Of a stretch of 8,769 nt of DNA, positions 7,101-8,769 are shown piece by piece. The notes beneath the pieces were generated by a model. That model had not been told where the DNA came from, did no database searches, and worked only from the letters and a program-made list of their open reading frames with translations. A program made the position numbers and the translations under genes. Every line of letters begins with the position of its first letter. Position 1 is the stretch's first letter. Origin of the DNA: DATDEW01 sp046590205 (GTDB lineage Bacteria; Bacteroidota; Ignavibacteria; Palsa-1295); contig JBKJTT010000001.1 of the NCBI GenBank assembly GCA_046590205.1, positions 1-8,769 on the forward strand, read 5' to 3'.

Positions 7101-8769
7101 TTGATGTTCTATCATTAGGTACTGGTATGGATATTAGTTCTATTTTCGCAAATGGTATCAATATCAATTCATTCACTGGCACAGGCTTGTTTGTCGCTGC
7201 TGGTTCGGGCCAATCTATTACTACTAATGGTGCAAATACCTTCGGTAATGGTTTAGGTACAAACGATGCATTCACCGTTAATGCTGGAACTGGTGCTGCA
7301 AACATCAATGCAACAAACATCAACCTTACTGCAGCTATCAATTCAAACATATCACTCACGAATAGCGGCGCTGGTACATTCAGTGTATCAAACGCTACCG
7401 GTTTGAATGTTGGATCTACAGGTATCCTTTCAAGTGCTGCAGGTGACCTTACTGCTAATGATAACTTTGTTCCGAATGCAGACATTACGTTTGATCTCGG
7501 TACCCCTGCTCTTCGTTGGGATGACGTGTATGCAAACAACCTCACACTTTCGAGCTTGACACAGGGATCTGTAGTCTTCGCTGGTGTTGGTGGTGTTCTT
7601 GAAGAGGATAATACTAACTTCTTCTGGAATGATGCTACAAATCGTCTTGGTGTCGGGACCAACGTTCCAAGCAATGATATGGAAGTCGTGAGCACTATTA
7701 CTGGTACAGCCGGTGGTATCCGCGTATCAGGTTCAGCCCCTGGCATCTACTTAGGTGCAGCAGGCGGAGGGACATCATTTGGTCTCGCATCGATTGCGGG
7801 CAACTATAGTTCTTCTGCTGCTGCAGGTGATGCTATCGTTCGTTCTGATGCTGCCTCATCATTGCACTTGCAGTCAGGTTTCGGTGCATCGGCTATCACA
7901 ATTGATGCTACCAACGACGTGCTCGTTCGCAATGACCTTACGGTCAACGGTGTCATCGACGGTAACGCTGCTGCTAACACGATCGGCTCAGGCGCTGCTG
8001 CACAGCAGCTCACTGTACTCGGTACGGCTGACGCTGTAATGGGTAATACGCTCGCTGGTAACCCGGCAGTATGGGATCTCGTCGTGCAGGGTGATGTCGT
8101 AGCAACAGGTCTCATCAAAGCAGGCGGTTCACTCTGGATCGATGCTGTAAGCGCTACGCATAACATCCAGGCAAATGCGCCGTTGAACATGACGACTACC
8201 GGACCGAATGATATCGGACTTATACCGGGCGGTGGTGATGTAAACGTAACAGGCAACATTATCCCATCTGTGAACAACACATATACGCTTGGCACTGCTC
8301 TTAACATGTGGAATAATGTTTATACAAACACGATCACACTTCCGACCGGTACATTCCCGACCGGATCTGTTATCTTCGCAGATGCACTTGGTCAGCTTGA
8401 CGCCGATGGTGCAAACTTCAACTACAACGACGGCACAAACAGCTTGACCGTTGCAGGTACAATGACCGCAGGCACAGGTATTACTTCCACAGCAGGTAAT
8501 ATCGTAGCAACCGCAGGTCAGGTTAATGCAGGTACAAGCATGACAGCAGGTACAACGGTTAATGCAGGAACAAGCGTTAATGCAACGACATCAGTTGGTG
8601 CAGGAACCTCAATCACAGCAGGTACAACACTTACTGCAGGAACTGGCTTAACAGTAACAGCAGGTGGTGCGACAATCAACGGACTTGCTCAGAACAATGC
8701 GCTTGTTGACCTTATCGTAGCTCCCGCTACTACAGGTGGTGCGTTGGCAACACGTTCAGTTGCTTCACT
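1118..8769 (+). CDS. Giant secreted Gly/Thr/Asn-rich repeat protein, probable surface fibre or adhesin (3' end outside window)
   Basis: One frame stays open for 2,550 codons from the ATG at 1118 to the right edge. The start is well fixed: an in-frame TAA lies at 1091-1093, no other start codon lies between, and the ATG begins a clear signal peptide. No Shine-Dalgarno sequence precedes it, as is usual in Bacteroidota. Domain order by residue: signal peptide 1-23; Bacteroidota-type N-terminal segment ~88-129; V-G-I-G motifs ~190-208 and ~315-329; N-x-[hydrophobic]-G array ~349-471; six ~100-residue modules with T-N-I linkers ~472-1852; beta-helix-like G-I-D repeats ~1869-2031; tail-fibre-like blocks ~2116-2191 and ~2380-2447; hexapeptide repeats ~2449-2510. 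I read no Cys and only about four Lys. It is presumably exported and displayed outside the cell as a beta-rich fibre. The function is inferred from architecture; no enzymatic motif is seen. A type IX sorting domain or S74-type chaperone end could lie downstream but is not visible. Confidence 0.9.
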   Translation, partial: MRRITYILAIIAVLTATSFDAFAQRTLGGRRLRLDDGTNPVRSIDLETRNRALLIGTNNNAAYDPNSSAIFFVDGLGLTGVNPALTTPRGVLFAPMTTAQQTSIVGAATGLLVFNTDNNQYEFYNGVGWQDIGGGWSLTGNNLSVGGGTQLGQNFIGTVNAQDFVIATNTGPIPTAGGQGERIRVTSAGNVGIGTTGLPFTPARNFHVGGIAPVTTGPNTPNVRMNYLGGTPQMFPAINLLQDGIVMGNTSGDLTKYDVATVVGAVAWLRVGNVINDGNNILGTLAGSATTQVDIRTNNVQAVWINGIAGAQSQFVGIGNIAPTYRLDVTGTLRSTGASDIATTAGTVNSFGNGGAGTANNIGNGAASNNIGNNAVLNTIGEAATTNSFGFDAPTNGFGNVRAANQTNTYGSTLISTGNVINNFGRSATTGTVTNNIGDELAGGNVINNIGVNGATANNMGNALATNTIIGVTNINQSSGLNTNIANLAIATTNIGFTGGTNNINGTTNINRSTTNATNIGDLAASTVTIGILAGTNNIAGTTNINASINAPTNINTGTSTGAVAIGNTTNAAGGVTISSQTNDVIVNTTNGAGSDLVLNGIETVPFTGNLLWLTSPGAEVRQTLTADLAEQGITWTNELGVTRVRLGSLIAGNGPGANPLTAATRFVNLDGNTLSFNQGAGLDNVLSINGAGTGTITAVATTNINTTGTLPTAIGTGGGNTDIGALGASTNTILGNLNTVRGTTNINAIGGLNTTIGTSGGSTNQMLGLNNTITATGTNTVTGNTDVNVGTGNATNIHTGAATGAVSIGNFNVGSGAVNLSSRTADLTIATFDGVGSDVVMTGIETVPLAGNLLWLTGGSEVRQTIASDLAEQGITWANEGGVTRVRLGSLIAGTGAGANPITAATRYVNVSGNILSFNQGAGTDNVLSINGAGTGTITAEATTNINTAGTLPTFIGTAGGNTTIGQIGASLNQISGLTNTVLGTTNINAVGGANTTVGTLGASTNAINGVTNTITASGTNTLAGATNNITGLTNINDNLSNNTNINTTGGNGNVSIGNGVGTGAITLTALNNDITINTDGADNTQDLILNGTDVAPFAGNLLWLTGGSEVRQTAPSNLAEQGITWQLEGATTMIRLGGQNPAQNPITTNRFVNITGPNVLTFGTTAGNAMITLTGGTNAVAINTTGTGATSIGTTAAGVTILGAPVNINNTGGGTTNIAAGAAALTNIGFGGGTNTVLGTTNINVTGGATTSIATTNTATVAIGTSGGTNTIAGNTTINNNVNNTTQINTGTSTGATTIGGSSITSGTVTLQSANTTDAAGDVVISTVNGVGADLRLLGIEQVNPLDGNILWLNANNEVRQSLTGDLAEQGITWDLEGAARRVRLGGLNNAANPITVNPRFVNINGTNLSFGTTGSAARMFVLTGTTNQVDINAATTGATNIGNSTGAVTIVGNAININNATGLTTNIANTTAATTNIGVLNGTTNIAGTTGINASVNNNTSINTGTSTGTVNVGNTTNAGNVTINSSGANTITIAKPSTGGIAINQTGTGTLALSTAGNDLTLTVPGAASGNDLRLGVIDLDNASTFFLTMDAAPTGNVRHRTGASLANEGLVFQNGAIRLGVTEATGRAAVENPYLENRVVLLSNNVTGRTLSFSGFNTATPATDLLVLNAASGVNSIGITGTTNINATGTAATNIGTAGGATIIGSAASTNTINGATTMNTGPVTINPAGANDVTINLGVVNTSDLIITDLNTTVPGLFDFMVIDGANIVHRINNGGLTEQGITFNNEGGVTRIRLGGLANTDNPFLANRFVNLNTFTSTFTGMGGANNIFVLDGNSANTNVATITNPGAANTALKINANGGVGVDVDPASIGILMDATGTGIQFVGSMPAIGIDLSNGATDGFIYEAAVFGAGTGVSVGAANAPGTGMSVDADANGIIVGANNAPDIGIDVTANVIGGTFDGGIIGVDIGAVTPPSVLGLGVQSSGTGIDVLSLGTGMDISSIFANGININSFTGTGLFVAAGSGQSITTNGANTFGNGLGTNDAFTVNAGTGAANINATNINLTAAINSNISLTNSGAGTFSVSNATGLNVGSTGILSSAAGDLTANDNFVPNADITFDLGTPALRWDDVYANNLTLSSLTQGSVVFAGVGGVLEEDNTNFFWNDATNRLGVGTNVPSNDMEVVSTITGTAGGIRVSGSAPGIYLGAAGGGTSFGLASIAGNYSSSAAAGDAIVRSDAASSLHLQSGFGASAITIDATNDVLVRNDLTVNGVIDGNAAANTIGSGAAAQQLTVLGTADAVMGNTLAGNPAVWDLVVQGDVVATGLIKAGGSLWIDAVSATHNIQANAPLNMTTTGPNDIGLIPGGGDVNVTGNIIPSVNNTYTLGTALNMWNNVYTNTITLPTGTFPTGSVIFADALGQLDADGANFNYNDGTNSLTVAGTMTAGTGITSTAGNIVATAGQVNAGTSMTAGTTVNAGTSVNATTSVGAGTSITAGTTLTAGTGLTVTAGGATINGLAQNNALVDLIVAPATTGGALATRSVAS
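1379..1504 (+). other. Bacteroidota-type N-terminal segment (P-R-G-V-L...T-G-L-L-V-F-N-T...Y-N-G-x-G-W)
   Basis: Residues 88-129 show a pattern I recognise from many secreted Bacteroidota proteins: R-G-[hydrophobic]-L-x-x-P-M-T-T-A-Q, then A-T-G-L-L-V-F-N-T, then Y-N-G-x-G-W. It usually sits near the N-terminus of proteins with tail-fibre-like repeats. Its molecular role is not known to me. It supports the lineage call. Confidence 0.6.
1685..1741 (+). repeat. Tail-fibre-like V-G-I-G motif, copy 1
   Basis: The encoded N-V-G-I-G-T-T ... N-F-H-V resembles the V-G-I-G-T-x-x-P-x-x-x-L-x-V motif common in phage tail fibres and bacterial adhesins. The later copies are at 2060-2104 and 7643-7690. 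Confidence 0.55.
2060..2104 (+). repeat. Tail-fibre-like V-G-I-G motif, copy 2
   Basis: The encoded F-V-G-I-G-N-I-A-P-T-Y-R-L-D-V is the best fit of the three copies to the V-G-I-G...P...L-D-V pattern. It immediately precedes the N-x-[hydrophobic]-G array. Confidence 0.6.
2162..2530 (+). repeat. N-x-[hydrophobic]-G repeat array (partly exact 9-residue period)
   Basis: Eleven copies of N-[SNTG]-[IFYM]-G follow one another, then a degenerate N-T-I-I-G. Copies 2 to 6 are spaced exactly nine residues apart (for example N-N-I-G-N-G-A-A-S then N-N-I-G-N-N-A-V-L); the others are spaced 9-14. Such a period suggests a beta-roll or beta-helix ladder. The family is not one I can name, although the look recalls trimeric-autotransporter head repeats. 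Confidence 0.75.
2903..3235 (+). repeat. ~100-residue module, copy 1
   Basis: It contains G-I-E-T-V-P, N-L-L-W-L-T, E-V-R-Q-T, L-A-E-Q-G-I-T-W, T-R-V-R-L-G, A-A-T-R-F-V-N, L-S-F-N-Q-G-A-G and V-L-S-I-N-G-A-G-T in that order. It is closest to copy 2. No known domain is recognised. Confidence 0.8.
3632..3961 (+). repeat. ~100-residue module, copy 2
   Basis: It has the same landmarks as copy 1, in the same order, with almost identical protein sequence at its C-terminal end (36 of 39 residues). The DNA differs at many synonymous sites. Confidence 0.8.
4379..4672 (+). repeat. ~100-residue module, copy 3
   Basis: It keeps N-L-L-W-L-T, S-E-V-R-Q-T, L-A-E-Q-G-I-T-W, I-R-L-G-G and N-R-F-V-N-I. It shares L-E-G-A and L-x-F-G-T-T with copy 4 rather than with copies 1 and 2. 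Confidence 0.75.
5123..5422 (+). repeat. ~100-residue module, copy 4
   Basis: It keeps N-I-L-W-L-N, E-V-R-Q-S, L-A-E-Q-G-I-T-W, R-V-R-L-G-G, A-N-P-I-T and R-F-V-N-I. It pairs with copy 3 by L-E-G-A and F-G-T-T-G. Confidence 0.75.
5843..6190 (+). repeat. ~100-residue module, copy 5 (divergent)
   Basis: It has lost the L-W-L phrase and has N-V-R-H-R-T-G, L-A-N-E-G-L-V-F, I-R-L-G-V and L-S-F-S-G-F. The register is clear from the order and spacing of these phrases. It resembles copy 6 most (V-x-H-R and the L-V-L-N / F-V-L-D ending). Confidence 0.6.
6365..6673 (+). repeat. ~100-residue module, copy 6
   Basis: It contains F-M-V-I-D, I-V-H-R-I, L-T-E-Q-G-I-T-F, G-V-T-R-I-R-L-G-G-L, D-N-P-F, N-R-F-V-N-L and F-V-L-D-G. 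It ends the super-repeat and leads into the beta-helix-like region. Confidence 0.7.
6722..7210 (+). repeat. G-[IVM]-x-[VIL] beta-helix-like repeat region
   Basis: About a dozen short phrases of the type G-V-D-V, G-I-D-L, G-V-S-V, G-M-S-V, G-I-I-V, G-I-D-V, G-M-D-I and G-I-N-I recur, often about 9-13 residues apart, many preceded by G-T. This alternation of Gly, beta-branched residue and Asp/Asn suggests a parallel beta-helix. The structure is inferred from pattern only. Confidence 0.65.
7463..7690 (+). repeat. Tail-fibre-like block, copy 1 (L-G-T...R-W-D-D-V-Y-A-N-N), with V-G-V-G motif
   Basis: The encoded D-L-G-T-P-A-L-R-W-D-D-V-Y-A-N-N is a phrase typical of phage tail-fibre and related bacterial proteins. 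It is followed by G-S-V-V-F-A, an N-F-x-W-N-D-A-T-N-R segment, and L-G-V-G-T-N-V-P (7643-7690, third copy of the V-G-I-G motif). The second block is at 8255-8458. Confidence 0.7.
7691..8254 (+). other. Region between the two tail-fibre-like blocks
   Basis: Residues ~2192-2379 of the giant protein are Ala/Gly/Thr-rich. They contain L-H-L-Q-S-G-x-G-A-S-A-I followed by L-T-V-N-G, and A-N-T-I-G-S-G-A-A, phrases common in tail-fibre-like secreted proteins. The region also holds the fourth of the few lysines. No catalytic motif is seen. Confidence 0.5.
8255..8458 (+). repeat. Tail-fibre-like block, copy 2 (L-G-T...M-W-N-N-V-Y-T-N)
   Basis: The encoded T-L-G-T-A-L-N-M-W-N-N-V-Y-T-N, then T-G-S-V-I-F-A, A-N-F-N-Y-N-D-G-T-N-S and L-T-V-A-G, follow the same order as copy 1. 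The two are ancient duplicates. Confidence 0.7.
8462..8647 (+). repeat. Hexapeptide repeat run ([VIML]-[TN]-A-G-T-[ST])
   Basis: Seven consecutive six-residue units from 8522 (V-N-A-G-T-S, M-T-A-G-T-T, V-N-A-G-T-S, V-N-A-T-T-S, V-G-A-G-T-S, I-T-A-G-T-T, L-T-A-G-T-G) are preceded by three looser units of 6, 7 and 7 residues from 8462. One hydrophobic residue every six is the spacing of left-handed beta-helices, although the sequence differs from the acyltransferase consensus. Confidence 0.75.

Noticed and set aside
6522..8039. Short + strand frames at 6522-6704, 6723-7001 and 7755-8039
   Set aside because: They lie in another frame inside the giant gene, and their Gln/Leu/Ser-rich translations are by-products of its repeats.
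1..8769. A defence, toxin-antitoxin or biosynthetic system
   Set aside because: Only two genes are present and neither carries such domains. The repeat protein looks structural, and no immunity, nuclease or transport gene is in the window.

Overview
The window holds two genes on the + strand, both cut by the window edges, separated by a 340-base AT-rich gap. No RNA gene, mobile element, CRISPR array, or defence or biosynthetic cluster is visible. The organism looks like a member of the Bacteroidota/Chlorobiota/Kapabacteria group. This is an inference from three things: the start codon of the large gene has no Shine-Dalgarno sequence, the gap has a weak match to the Bacteroidota promoter consensus, and the large protein begins with a domain style (R-G-x-L-x-x-P-M-T-T-A-Q ... 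T-G-L-L-V-F-N-T) common in that group's secreted proteins. The species cannot be named.

Bases 1-777 are the 3' part of a lysine 2,3-aminomutase gene (kamA/ablA type), a radical-SAM, PLP-dependent enzyme. Both substrate-binding aspartates and the PLP lysine are present. The four cysteines that bind zinc in the clostridial enzyme are absent, and the protein ends in a strongly basic tail.

Bases 778-1117 are non-coding. They hold a 9-bp hairpin followed by a T-rich stretch (likely a weak terminator for the mutase gene), a second perfect 8-bp inverted repeat, and, close to the next start codon, a perfect 8-bp dyad with a third repeat arm that could pair in an alternative way. The two genes are therefore probably separate transcription units, and there is no sign that they work together.

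Bases 1118-8769 are one uninterrupted reading frame of 2,550 codons that runs off the right edge. It encodes a giant exported repeat protein that is rich in Gly, Thr, Asn and Ala, has no cysteine and has about four lysines. Its order is: signal peptide; Bacteroidota-type N-terminal segment; two V-G-I-G tail-fibre-like motifs; an array of N-x-[hydrophobic]-G repeats; a super-repeat of six ~100-residue modules joined by T-N-I/T-N-I-G low-complexity linkers (period about 245 residues for most of its length); a G-[hydrophobic]-D beta-helix-like stretch; two copies of a phage-tail-fibre-like L-G-T...W...V-Y-x-N block; and a run of hexapeptide repeats near the right edge. The likely role is a long beta-structured surface fibre or adhesin. 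That is inferred from repeat architecture alone, and the C-terminus that would show how it is anchored or secreted lies outside the window.
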